NCBI GenBank assembly: GCA_003598055.1
Contig: QZKI01000043.1
Span: 1-38,080 of the forward strand
Direction: 5' to 3'
Length of the DNA stretch: 38,080 bases
DNA from: Candidatus Abyssobacteria bacterium SURF_17
GTDB lineage: Bacteria; Abyssobacteria; SURF-5
The notes under the pieces are model-generated. The model searched no databases. It saw only the letters and a list, made by a program, of their open reading frames with translations, and was not told the DNA's origin. A program made the position numbers and the translations under genes. This document shows, piece after piece, positions 1-6,985 of the stretch; position 1 is the stretch's first letter, and each line of letters begins with the position of its first letter.

Positions 1-92
1 CTCAGCAAGGCGTCGGATATAGCTACACGGCATACAGTCAATTCCCGTGGCCGGACTTGCACCGGCTAGACACGCGGCCCTATGGGCTGCAA
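1..92 (-). ncRNA. Possible structured RNA fragment (group II intron domain I-like, or cobalamin riboswitch P5 lookalike)
   Basis: On the minus strand a perfect 5-bp hairpin with a seven-base T-loop-like loop, GCCGG-TGCAAGT-CCGGC (positions 53-69), is preceded by a GCCC-ATA-GGGC hairpin (80-90). It is followed by GCCGTGTAGC...CCGACGCC, which resembles the early domain I of bacterial group II introns. The hairpin also resembles P5/L5 of cobalamin riboswitches, but the conserved core expected beside it is not seen. The element would run off the left edge, so no intron ORF or 3' end can be checked. Identification is tentative. Confidence 0.25.
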
Positions 93-173
93 ACTAAGAT
101 ACAAATGGACAAAGATAATCTTCTCTTTTCTTCCTTTGTGTCTTCGTGCCTTGGTGGTGAGAAAGAACCTTAG
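3..173 (+). CDS. Possible C-terminal end of a protein cut by the window edge
   Basis: Frame 3 is open from the left edge to a TAG at 171-173, giving about 56 residues with a plausible start to the fragment (YSYTAYSQFPWPDLHRLDTR). I do not recognise a family. The last third of the frame runs through a sequence that looks like a dispersed intergenic repeat (128-160), so the true protein may be spurious or extended by read-through. The same DNA on the minus strand can fold like a structured RNA (see the next entry), and the two readings compete. The stop lies immediately before the EcfT start codon, which would fit an upstream transporter gene, but that is inference. Confidence 0.25.
   Translation, partial: QQGVGYSYTAYSQFPWPDLHRLDTRPYGLQTKIQMDKDNLLFSSFVSSCLGGEKEP
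128..160. repeat. Dispersed-type intergenic repeat (CACCAAGGCACGAAGACACAAAG class)
   Basis: Read on the minus strand, this stretch gives CACCAAGGCACGAAGACACA followed by AAGG. It belongs to the periodic ACGAAG/ACACAAAG type of low-complexity intergenic repeat that I recall as common in environmental bacterial genomes. Similar periodic sequences occur at 984-1013, 1104-1128 and 35285-35391. No coding function is apparent. Confidence 0.5.
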
Positions 174-920
174 ATGAACCCATATCTCTATCAGCCGAAA
201 AATACGATAGCGCACCGGCTTGACCCGCGCACAAAGATTCTCATGCTTCTGGCGGGCTTCGTTATCGCGCTTGTCCCGAAGACCTTACCGCATGCGCTCG
301 GGGTGCTCGCGCTCGTTGCTGTGTGCGTGACCGTTGCCCGATGCTGGGATGCGGTCGCCCGCATTCGCACGTTTCTTTTCATAATTACGGTGTTCACGAT
401 TGTTATCTGGGGATTAGTTCCGCGCGGCGGTGAGACGCTGTGGCTGTTTATCAAGCGCGAATCGCTCGTCTTCGGTGTGCTGACCGCAATCAAGATAGAC
501 GCGATTCTCATGATGGGCATTATCTTTCTCGCAACGACACGGAACGAAGAGGTAACAGTTGGACTTGTAAAGATGGGGGTGCCATATGTAATGTGCTTCG
601 CGTTTTCAACCGCGCTCAGGCTCGTGCCCACATTCGCTCACACCGGCGCAACGGTTGTTGAGGCTCAGCGCAGCCGAGGTCTCGATTTTGGAACAGGCTC
701 GCTCTGGAGCCGCATGAAGGCCTACATTCCGCTCATGACCCCCATATTTCTCGTCTCCATCCGCAACGCCAACCTCATGGCAATGGCCCTTGAAGCCCGC
801 GGCTTCGGCTCCAGCAAAAAACGCACCTTCTATATCCAACTCAAAATGCACCCCCATGACTGGATTGCGCTCGTCGTGACCGCGGTTCTGTCATTCGCCA
901 GTCTTTGGTTCGCCACATAG
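174..920 (+). CDS. ecfT: Energy-coupling factor (ECF) transporter transmembrane subunit EcfT/CbiQ family
   Basis: The 248-residue hydrophobic protein has the EcfT layout: an N-terminal LDPRTKI segment (about residues 16-22), several membrane helices, and two C-terminal coupling motifs that contact the ATPases. These are SRG at 167-169 (the usual first motif is ARG) and ARG at 208-210 in ALEARGFG. EcfT joins a substrate-binding S component to the two ECF ATPases and transmits ATP-driven movement, importing vitamins or Ni/Co ions. No ATPase or S component follows; the next gene is on the other strand, so the partners must lie left of the window or elsewhere. The ribosome-binding site is weak. 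Family assignment is secure; substrate is unknown. Confidence 0.88.
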   Translation: MNPYLYQPKNTIAHRLDPRTKILMLLAGFVIALVPKTLPHALGVLALVAVCVTVARCWDAVARIRTFLFIITVFTIVIWGLVPRGGETLWLFIKRESLVFGVLTAIKIDAILMMGIIFLATTRNEEVTVGLVKMGVPYVMCFAFSTALRLVPTFAHTGATVVEAQRSRGLDFGTGSLWSRMKAYIPLMTPIFLVSIRNANLMAMALEARGFGSSKKRTFYIQLKMHPHDWIALVVTAVLSFASLWFAT

Positions 921-983
921 CAGAGAGAAAAAGCGAAATCACTCTTGTCCAAAATGCCTGACACCAATATCAGAAACCGTTTC

Positions 984-1013
984 AAACCACGGGGAGCACG
1001 GGAGAACACGGAG
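984..1013. repeat. Dispersed-type repeat (CCACGGAGACACGGAG class)
   Basis: The tract reads as loosely periodic ACGGGGAGCACGGGAGAACA units. It resembles the CCACGGAGACACGGAG low-complexity repeats found between genes in many uncultivated bacteria, and it lies in a non-coding spacer next to a second tract of the CGCAAAG class. Confidence 0.5.
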
Positions 1014-1103
1014 AATAATCAAAGCGAAAGAGAACTGTGCACACTTATGCTTTTCAGTTTCACCTTTCGTCTTTCGTCTTGCTCCTTTCGCCTGCCATTC
1101 CTT

Positions 1104-1128
1104 TGCGCCCTTCGCGTCTTTGCGGTGC
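1104..1128. repeat. Dispersed-type repeat (CGCAAAG/GCGAAGGGCGCAAAG class)
   Basis: On the minus strand this reads ACCGCAAAGACGCGAAGGGC followed by GCAAA. The CGCAAAG units match those of the inverted repeat at 35285-35391, so the window contains at least two copies of the same class of intergenic element. Confidence 0.55.
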
Positions 1129-1234
1129 AAACACTGTCTTGCAGCGGTGAGCCGAATTTGAGAAATTCCGGGGTTCCCGGTTCCTATTCAGTGCTCATCG
1201 GGATGGTCCCCTGATTTCACGGCCAACCTATAAG

Positions 1235-1486
1235 CTAAAAGGTCATCTTCCTGACCTTAATCCCCTTGATCTTCTTCAGGCGGTTCTCGAGGGCAAGAAC
1301 TTGCTTCTCAGGCCCGAACGTCTCCAGAATAACGAGGCCGACCGTCGAGCAGGACTTGTCGTCCACCTCATGAAGGCCCAGCCGCGTCTTTATGTTGCAG
1401 CCGAACTCAGTGAGGACTTTCTGGACATCGGGCACACTCTTCACTCGATTGGAAATTTGGACTCCAAGAATAATTCTCTTAGCCAT
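1235..1486 (-). CDS. ACT-domain protein related to TM1266 (putative iron-only hydrogenase system regulator)
   Basis: The 83-residue protein begins MAKRIILGVQISNR and ends IKGIKVRKMTF. The beta-alpha-beta pattern, a central TEFGCNIKTRLGLHE segment and a C-terminal helix leading to a strand match the small ACT/NikR-C-like TM1266 family, often annotated as a hydrogenase-system regulator. I chose the ATG at 1486 because AGGAGG sits nine bases upstream; the longer frame starting with GTG at 1507 would run through that ribosome-binding site. No hydrogenase maturation genes are visible here, so the hydrogenase link is family knowledge only. It may instead be a stand-alone ACT sensor of small ligands or metals. 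Confidence 0.7.
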   Translation of the reverse strand: MAKRIILGVQISNRVKSVPDVQKVLTEFGCNIKTRLGLHEVDDKSCSTVGLVILETFGPEKQVLALENRLKKIKGIKVRKMTF

Positions 1487-1510
1487 ATTCATCTTCCTCC
1501 TTTGCACTTA

Positions 1511-1539
1511 ATAGTATCTTGTTCTTGCTTCGTCTGCAA
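1511..1539 (-). promoter_or_regulatory. Candidate sigma-70 promoter of the ACT-domain gene
   Basis: On the minus strand, TTGCAG and TACTAT are separated by exactly 17 bases and lie about 25 bases upstream of the ATG at 1486, just ahead of the AGGAGG ribosome-binding site. The -35 matches only three of six consensus bases and the -10 four of six, so this is a moderate candidate. Confidence 0.4.
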
Positions 1540-1711
1540 ATTCCTGCCCTTGTCCTGATGAAATTTCGGCTAAGTATGCAGCATTCTGTATGCAAGATAC
1601 TGCAGATATACCATAGAAGAAGCGATGACGATGGGACATAGTTATCAGAAGAAGATTGTGAAGCAGAGTGCCGGTGTTATGTCCCCGGAATCAAAACAGG
1701 AGGGATAAACC

Positions 1712-2200
1712 ATGGCAACGAAGAAAGTGAATCCAATTCCTAAAGGATACCACACCGTCACGCCGCATATCGTCGTGCGTGATGCTGCTAAGGCGATTGA
1801 CTTTTACAAACGCGCGTTCGGGGCCGAGGAAGTCATGCGGCTGCCCGGACCGGATGGACACGGCATCATGCACGCCGAGCTGAAAATCGGCGACTCGTTC
1901 ATCATGCTGGGCGAGGAATCTCCGGAGATGGGAGGCGAATGTCACTCTCCGGAATCCCTGGGAGGCTCGGCGGTGACGCTCAACCTATACGTCAAGGACG
2001 TTGACGCTGCGTTTGAGCGCGCAGTCTCTGCCGGAGCGCAGGTGAAGATGCCGCTCGCGGACATGTTCTGGGGCGACCGCTATGGCGCGCTCGTAGACCC
2101 GTTCGGGCATAAGTGGTCATTGGCCACACATATCGAGGATGTCAGCCCCGAGGAAATTCGTAAGCGCGCCGAAGCGTTCTTTGCTGAGGCGGCGAAATGA
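1712..2200 (+). CDS. VOC-superfamily protein, PhnB/glyoxalase-like
   Basis: The 162-residue protein has the paired beta-alpha-beta-beta-beta modules of the vicinal oxygen chelate fold. The first half includes TPHIVVRDAAKAIDFYKRAF and GIMHAELKIGDSFIMLGEE; the second includes a strand with NLYVKDVDAAFERAVSAGA and the closing motif YGALVDPFGHKWSLATH. This matches the PhnB-like subgroup, whose members are often of unknown substrate; some bind metal and act on glyoxal adducts or antibiotics. A strong AGGAGG ribosome-binding site precedes the ATG. It stands alone, convergent with the esterase gene, so context gives no further clue. Confidence 0.85.
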   Translation: MATKKVNPIPKGYHTVTPHIVVRDAAKAIDFYKRAFGAEEVMRLPGPDGHGIMHAELKIGDSFIMLGEESPEMGGECHSPESLGGSAVTLNLYVKDVDAAFERAVSAGAQVKMPLADMFWGDRYGALVDPFGHKWSLATHIEDVSPEEIRKRAEAFFAEAAK

Positions 2201-2236
2201 AGAAATGGGGGGAAAGACAGGCAATGACGAACGAGT

Positions 2237-2289
2237 GACTGTCTCGCAATTATAGGGGCGCCCGGCGTGTGCCCCTATAATCGACAGTC
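2237..2289. terminator. Large hairpin between convergent genes (bidirectional terminator-like or small palindromic repeat)
   Basis: Two nested perfect arms are present: GACTGTC (2237-2243) with GACAGTC (2283-2289), and an 11-bp inner stem ATTATAGGGGC (2249-2259) with GCCCCTATAAT (2271-2281), loop 11 bases. It lies between the VOC and esterase stop codons and could end transcription from both sides, but neither strand shows a proper T-run after the stem. A small palindromic mobile repeat is an equally good reading. Confidence 0.5.
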
Positions 2290-2304
2290 TGAGATACGAG
2301 GGTT

Positions 2305-3711
2305 TCACCCGCCGGCATGAAGAAAGTTTGTAGGGCGTGAGCGTGCCTGTTCTCTGAATAAATCAAAGATTCTACCGCCTTCATAGATTTGATAGGTCGC
2401 AAAATGCCCCCAGTCAGGATATTCAAAATACTTGTATCTGACGTCGCCTCCCAATCGTCTGACCGCGGCGGTCATCACACGCGATTCGTTTACTGATGTC
2501 ACACCGTCTTTGGCCCCATGAAATACGAAGGTGGGGACGCGACGGATCTCACTCGCCATGAGGCGGACCCCGCCTGTCGCTCCGCAGACAGGCGCAATCG
2601 CCGCGAATATTTCGGGGTGCTTCAGACCTATTTCCCATGTGCCCTGCCCGCCTTTAGAAGCGCCCGTAAGGTAAATGCGGTCTTTATCAATGTTATAGCG
2701 GGACTGCACATCCTCAAGCACTTTCATGACATCGTATTCGGCGGGACCTCGGTAGCCAGGACCGTCGAAGCCATATCCATTAGGAGCAGCGATGATAAAA
2801 TCAGACGGCATCTCGCGCGGGAAGAAGCTCCTGTTGGCTTCCTCCGCCCCTATGACGATGTTACTGAATCCGGCAACCAATCTCAGACCGGACCAATGGT
2901 CGCTACCCGCCGTGTGGAGCGCGATAACAAGCGAAAACGCGCGCGAGTCGTCATATTCCTCGGGCACGTGCATTGCATAGCGTTGGACGGTCCCATCCAA
3001 TTCTGAGAGATACGCGCGCAGAATGCACCCACGGAGTGAAGTGCTGGAGTCAACTCCCACGGCCGCATTCGAGGCCAGTTCAGCAACGGGTTCGAGCAGA
3101 CGGTTGATGTGTTCCCAATCCGCTTCGTTTCCTGCAATGGCCCATGTCTCCTCCGCCTCGAACACCATCGCACGAAGGGTCGGCATCACTTCATTGAGCA
3201 GATTGCTTCTCTCAGCATTCAGCTTGCGATAGGCGTCTTCGACCGCCGCCCTCGCTTTGTTCCTCAGCAACTCATATTCTGCAGTGCGTTTGGATGTTTT
3301 GAAGGACGGGTCTCGTTCGTTATAAAACCCCTTCACGACGACATTCTTCACCTTTTCTCCCGGCCCGACCGAAATTCGGGTTTGACACAGGTAGTACGCC
3401 TCCCGCAGAATATTCGGCTGCACGTTGCCGTCAAGGTCGACGAATGCGCTCATACAGTACGTTCCCGGTGGAACATCCTCGATGCGAAATGGTCCCGACT
3501 CCTTCAAAACCGTGTACTTTACGCACCTGCCGAAAGACATTTCATCGAGGCTTGTTCCGATGCCAAGGTATATGGTTGAGCCGGCTGGCTTCCTAACTGT
3601 CACCTCGCCAAGAATTGTCCCCGGTTTGTTGGGCTCATTTAGTTGAGATATTCGGCTGCCTCCACAGCTCAGCGCAAAAATCAGCATGGCAAGGAAGGTC
3701 TTCTTACTCAT
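2305..3711 (-). CDS. Secreted/lipid-anchored alpha/beta-hydrolase esterase (PHB-depolymerase/esterase-like)
   Basis: This 468-residue protein opens with a lipoprotein signal peptide (MSKKTFLAMLIFALSC; predicted lipidated Cys16). Residues 30-120 form a beta-rich region resembling a carboxypeptidase-regulatory-like domain, followed by a helical linker and a C-terminal alpha/beta-hydrolase domain. The nucleophile elbow is GASKGGQG with Ser352, the acid is probably the Asp in FHGAKDG, and the base is His436 in DWGHF. This arrangement matches esterase/poly-hydroxybutyrate-depolymerase-type hydrolases acting outside the cytoplasm. A good promoter lies 216 bases upstream. Substrate cannot be told. 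Confidence 0.8.
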   Translation of the reverse strand: MSKKTFLAMLIFALSCGGSRISQLNEPNKPGTILGEVTVRKPAGSTIYLGIGTSLDEMSFGRCVKYTVLKESGPFRIEDVPPGTYCMSAFVDLDGNVQPNILREAYYLCQTRISVGPGEKVKNVVVKGFYNERDPSFKTSKRTAEYELLRNKARAAVEDAYRKLNAERSNLLNEVMPTLRAMVFEAEETWAIAGNEADWEHINRLLEPVAELASNAAVGVDSSTSLRGCILRAYLSELDGTVQRYAMHVPEEYDDSRAFSLVIALHTAGSDHWSGLRLVAGFSNIVIGAEEANRSFFPREMPSDFIIAAPNGYGFDGPGYRGPAEYDVMKVLEDVQSRYNIDKDRIYLTGASKGGQGTWEIGLKHPEIFAAIAPVCGATGGVRLMASEIRRVPTFVFHGAKDGVTSVNESRVMTAAVRRLGGDVRYKYFEYPDWGHFATYQIYEGGRIFDLFREQARSRPTNFLHAGG

Positions 3712-4093
3712 ATAGCTTTCTCTTTGCTCTTCGGATCGCGGCGCTGTCCCATGAACAACAGGGAAACTGCCTGTACCCTAAACAGTGCTCTCACGCAATC
3801 CTTTATCCTTCAAGGACTTATGATTACTCTCGTGGTGGAAATTTTCGACTACTCATCCTGGAAGACTAAAGGGAGGGCAAAATCAATGGGTGAAATATCA
3901 CCGTATACAACTGAGGTGGCAACAATATTATAACATACTTTCGCTCAAATACCAAGAACTCCTCATGTCCGGGCGCTGCGGCCCACATTCCGCGTAGCGC
4001 GGAAAAGCTGAGTGTTTTTTTGCACGTCCTCGCGCTCGAGACAAAAACAGATGTCCTTGACGAAATTCTTATCACGAAATCCAGCCAATCGGT
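3712..4093. other. Intergenic region upstream of the esterase, downstream of sdhB
   Basis: The 382 bp hold the esterase promoter (3927-3955, minus) and a long esterase leader. A 7-bp hairpin TTCCGCG-TAG-CGCGGAA at 3988-4004 also lies here, followed on the plus strand by a T-run at 4014-4021 too far away to form a normal terminator. Short open frames are present, including a 28-codon GTG frame abutting the esterase start, but none is convincing as a gene. Confidence 0.5.
3927..3955 (-). promoter_or_regulatory. Sigma-70 promoter for the esterase gene
   Basis: On the minus strand TTGGTA and a perfect TATAAT are separated by 17 bases. The predicted transcript would start near 3920, leaving a leader of about 210 bases before the esterase ATG at 3711. 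Confidence 0.6.
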
Positions 4094-4810
4094 TTATTGG
4101 CCGAGGAGTTTGCGGCGGAGGGCACGGCGCTTAAGGTCGGCGATAGCGCCGGTGGGGTCGAGGTCTTTCGGGCAGACCTCCTGACACGAAAAAATCGTGT
4201 GGCATCGCCAGATGCCGTGCAGTTGGTCAACCAACCTGAGGCGTTCATCCAGAGCATCGTCGCGCGAATCCCTCACGAATCTGTCAGCCCAAAGAAGCGC
4301 CGCCGGTCCGAGGTATTCCGGGTCGGTTCCCGTAACCGTGCATGAGGCATGGCAGCATGCGCACAGAATGCAGTCGACCGAGGGAAGCACCTTCATTTGG
4401 TCGCCCACCGTCTGAGGTCGCTCGCGCTCAGGCGGAGGACTGCCGGGCATGAGGAACGGCATGATATACTTGTATTTCGCGAAGAACGGTTCCATGTCCA
4501 CAACGAGGTCGCGCAGCACTCTCAAATGCCCGAGCGGCTGGACGACCACCTTATCGGAGAAGAGGTCCTTCACCTGTGTCTCGCATGAAAGACGGTATTT
4601 CCCATTGATGTGCATCGCGCATGAGCCGCATGCACCTTCGCGGCAGGATGAACGGAATGCGAGCGAGCCATCAAGTTTCTCCTGAACGTAGAAGAGCGCC
4701 TCGAGGACAGTCAATCCCTTCTTGAACGGAGGTACCCTGAAGATATCAAAACGCGGCTTTGAATCCGCATCCGGGTCAAACCTGAAGACTTCAAAAATAT
4801 ATTCCGCCAC
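4094..4810 (-). CDS. sdhB: Succinate dehydrogenase/fumarate reductase iron-sulfur subunit
   Basis: The 238-residue subunit carries electrons from the flavoprotein to quinone. The N-terminal ferredoxin domain holds the 2Fe-2S ligands Cys56, Cys61, Cys64 and Cys76 (CREGACGSC). The C-terminal domain has CILCACCHASC (Cys147, 150, 153 and 157) and CHTIFSCQEVCP (Cys203, 209 and 213), the full set for the 4Fe-4S and 3Fe-4S centres in the same spacing as E. coli SdhB. It is the last gene of the operon, 47 bases after sdhA. The protein acts at the inner face of the membrane. Direction (succinate oxidation or fumarate reduction) cannot be decided from sequence. Confidence 0.96.
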   Translation of the reverse strand: MAEYIFEVFRFDPDADSKPRFDIFRVPPFKKGLTVLEALFYVQEKLDGSLAFRSSCREGACGSCAMHINGKYRLSCETQVKDLFSDKVVVQPLGHLRVLRDLVVDMEPFFAKYKYIMPFLMPGSPPPERERPQTVGDQMKVLPSVDCILCACCHASCTVTGTDPEYLGPAALLWADRFVRDSRDDALDERLRLVDQLHGIWRCHTIFSCQEVCPKDLDPTGAIADLKRRALRRKLLGQ

Positions 4811-4857
4811 GTTTGCTCCCGCCTGGGCGCATCATGCTGTGCGCCGACGAAAAAAGA

Positions 4858-6585
4858 CTAATACTTCCTCTCCTTTGGTTCCCAGTAGCCGAGTGATACG
4901 TCTGAATATTCCAGCTTGGGCTCCTCGGGGGTGTAGTACGCAAGTGTATGTTTGAGAAACTTGTCATCGTCACGCTTTGTGAAATCGCGTCGGAAGTGGG
5001 AACCACGGCTTTCTTCGCGTGCGAGTGCGCCTGCAATGACCACCTCGGCTACGTCGAGGCTCCCGCCGAGTTCGATGTTCCACATCAGGTCGTAATTGTA
5101 CGAACGGCCTGTGTGTCTCAGGCGTATGTTCTTGTATCGCTCGCGCAATTCCCTGATCTTCGGCACGGCTTCGGAGAGGCCTTCCTTGGTGCGAAAGATT
5201 CCCACATTGTCCCTCATGAGATTCTGCATCTCTTCCTTAAGGACGGAGGGGTCTTCCGGGCCATCGGAACCGAGAAGCTTCTCGAGCTTACTTTCCTCCT
5301 GAGCGAGCGCATCCGCGAGCGCCTTATCTCCTGCGCCAAGGTCGGCTTTTGCCGCGATGTAGTTCGAGGCGTGTTCGCCGGCGATCTTGCCGAACACAAT
5401 GGTCTCAAGCAGAGAATTGCCGCCAAGCCGATTTGCGCCGTGCACACTCACGCAGGCAGCCTCGCCTGCCGCATAGAAGCCTTTGACACGTGAGGCGCCA
5501 TCTTTGTTGCAATCAATCCCGCCCATGGTGTAATGCTGGCCGGGCTGGACGGGAATGGCTTCATCGACGGGGTCGATACCAAGGAATTTTCGGCAGATAT
5601 CGCGGATGCCGGGCAATCGTGTCGCGATTTTCTCCTCCCCGAGGTGGCGGAGGTCAAGATGTAAGTATGCGTCTTCGAAGCCTCGCCCTTCTAGAATCTC
5701 AGTCGTCATGCTCCGTGCCACGATGTCGCGCGGCGCGACCTCCATCGCCTTGCGGCTGTCGGGATAATTCGCGAGGAAGCGTTCGCCTTTATTGTTCGTC
5801 AGGTATCCTCCCTCACCCCGCGCGCCTTCGGTCATCAGGATATTCGAGCCATAGAGCGTCGTTGGATGAAACTGGACGAATTCCATGTCCTTCAGTGGGA
5901 TGCCCGCCCAGTATGGGACGGCCATACCCATGCCGGTATTGATAAGCGCGTTGGTAGAGTTGGAATAGAGCCGTCCGCAACCACCGGTCGCGAAGACAAC
6001 TGCATCGGCCTTGAATGCCTCGAGGTTGCCGGTCGCAAGCTCGAGCGCGATAACGCCCCGGCACACGCCGTCCTCAACAACCAGCCGGGTGATCAGCCAC
6101 TCGTTGTATATCTTCAGCTCGCCCCGCTCGGCGGCTTGCTCATACTTGACTGCCTGCTCATACAGAGTATGGAGGAGCATATGACCGGTCTTGTCCGCCG
6201 CAAAACACGTCCGTGGAAAACCTGCGCCGCCGAACGGCCGCTGTGCAATCTTGCCTTCGGGGTTCCGGCTGAACGGGCAGCCCCAGTGCTCCATCTCGTA
6301 GATGCGCTCGGAGGCATCCTTTATCATCGTGACAACCGCATCCTGATCTGCCAGATAATCGCTTCCCTTCACGGTATCGAAGGCGTGCCGCTCCCACGAG
6401 TCGTAGCCGCCGCGCGGATGATTTCCCAAAGGTGCGTTGATCCCCCCTTGCGCGGCAATCGAATGCGAGCGGATCGGGTACACCTTCGAGAGCACGGCCG
6501 CCTTCAGATTGTGCATGTTTACTTCAATCGCGGCCCTCAACCCTGCCAACCCGCCACCGACCACAATCACGTCATGATATTTCAT
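4858..6585 (-). CDS. sdhA: Succinate dehydrogenase/fumarate reductase flavoprotein subunit
   Basis: The 575-residue flavoprotein oxidises succinate to fumarate, or the reverse. The N-terminal dinucleotide fold shows VVGGGLAGLRAA, followed by the FAD-linking segment RSHSIAAQGG, whose His normally carries covalent FAD. Substrate-binding motifs HPTTLYG and EGARGEGG, and the C-terminal RSYNYDLMWNIELGG-type segment are present. Length matches the family. It lies between the membrane-anchor genes (19 bases upstream) and sdhB, all minus strand, so the complex is complete. Assignment to SDH rather than FRD is by operon layout with two separate anchors and is not certain. Confidence 0.96.
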   Translation of the reverse strand: MKYHDVIVVGGGLAGLRAAIEVNMHNLKAAVLSKVYPIRSHSIAAQGGINAPLGNHPRGGYDSWERHAFDTVKGSDYLADQDAVVTMIKDASERIYEMEHWGCPFSRNPEGKIAQRPFGGAGFPRTCFAADKTGHMLLHTLYEQAVKYEQAAERGELKIYNEWLITRLVVEDGVCRGVIALELATGNLEAFKADAVVFATGGCGRLYSNSTNALINTGMGMAVPYWAGIPLKDMEFVQFHPTTLYGSNILMTEGARGEGGYLTNNKGERFLANYPDSRKAMEVAPRDIVARSMTTEILEGRGFEDAYLHLDLRHLGEEKIATRLPGIRDICRKFLGIDPVDEAIPVQPGQHYTMGGIDCNKDGASRVKGFYAAGEAACVSVHGANRLGGNSLLETIVFGKIAGEHASNYIAAKADLGAGDKALADALAQEESKLEKLLGSDGPEDPSVLKEEMQNLMRDNVGIFRTKEGLSEAVPKIRELRERYKNIRLRHTGRSYNYDLMWNIELGGSLDVAEVVIAGALAREESRGSHFRRDFTKRDDDKFLKHTLAYYTPEEPKLEYSDVSLGYWEPKERKY

Positions 6586-6604
6586 TTCTGGCCCTGATGA
6601 ATTC

Positions 6605-6979
6605 TCAGTGTCCGAACATCTTCGGAATATATATGTAGATGCTGTAAATCATTACTACTACCGTCAGCGCGCCTGCCGCCCAGAAAAGCGGCTTACGACT
6701 GCGCGTAAGCGCCAATAAATCTACGGCTATGATGCGTACACCATTAAACATATGAAACGCTACGCCAAGGATAATCAACAGTTCGAGCCAGTGGAGTTTC
6801 TGCGCCATCATGGTGGCCGCGTCATATTCCTCGGCTCCGAAAAACAAGGCGTAGCCGTTGAGAAACACGTGTGGAATCAGATAAATGGCAAGCAGGATGC
6901 CCGTCAGCCGTTGAAGCCCGAATGACGGCTGTCCCTCATGTCGGTTGAGCAGGAAATCTTTCAACCACTTCACGCGCAA
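6605..6979 (-). CDS. sdhC: Succinate dehydrogenase cytochrome b556/membrane anchor subunit (SdhC-like)
   Basis: The 124-residue protein has three predicted membrane helices. FGLQRLTGILLAIYL at the first helix resembles the quinone-site segment HRVSG of SdhC, and HMFNGVRIIAVDL in the second resembles the heme-ligand motif HxxxGxRHxxxD. It anchors the SdhAB head to the membrane and, with its partner, binds quinone and usually heme b. It follows the other anchor by six bases and precedes sdhA by 19. The assignment as SdhC rather than SdhD rests on the GVR motif. Confidence 0.85.
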   Translation of the reverse strand: MRVKWLKDFLLNRHEGQPSFGLQRLTGILLAIYLIPHVFLNGYALFFGAEEYDAATMMAQKLHWLELLIILGVAFHMFNGVRIIAVDLLALTRSRKPLFWAAGALTVVVMIYSIYIYIPKMFGH

Positions 6980-6985
6980 GCTCCT

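Larger units (their letters stand above)
921..1234. other. Intergenic region with dispersed-type repeats, no gene
   Basis: The 314 bp between the convergent EcfT and ACT-domain genes contain an ACGGGGAGCACGGGAGAACA periodic tract at 984-1013 and a TTTGCGCCCTTCGCGTCTTT tract at 1104-1128. Both strands hold short open frames across these tracts, but their translations (HRKDAKGAKE-like) are the typical spurious proteins of such repeats. I see no credible ribosome-binding site, promoter or RNA gene. Confidence 0.6.

Noticed and set aside
53..69. Hairpin with a T-loop resembling a tRNA T-arm
   Set aside because: No matching acceptor stem, anticodon arm or D-arm at the required distances.
939..1214. 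Open frames on both strands across the spacer after EcfT
   Set aside because: Their translations (for example HRKDAKGAKE) come from periodic repeat tracts, lack ribosome-binding sites and match no family.
3988..4021. Hairpin TTCCGCG-TAG-CGCGGAA followed by a T-run as a terminator
   Set aside because: The T-run is about ten bases after the stem and on the plus strand, where no gene ends; the minus-strand sdh operon would see an A-run.
3866..4075. 69-residue minus-strand frame between esterase and sdhB
   Set aside because: Overlaps the esterase promoter, has no ribosome-binding site and no recognisable domain.
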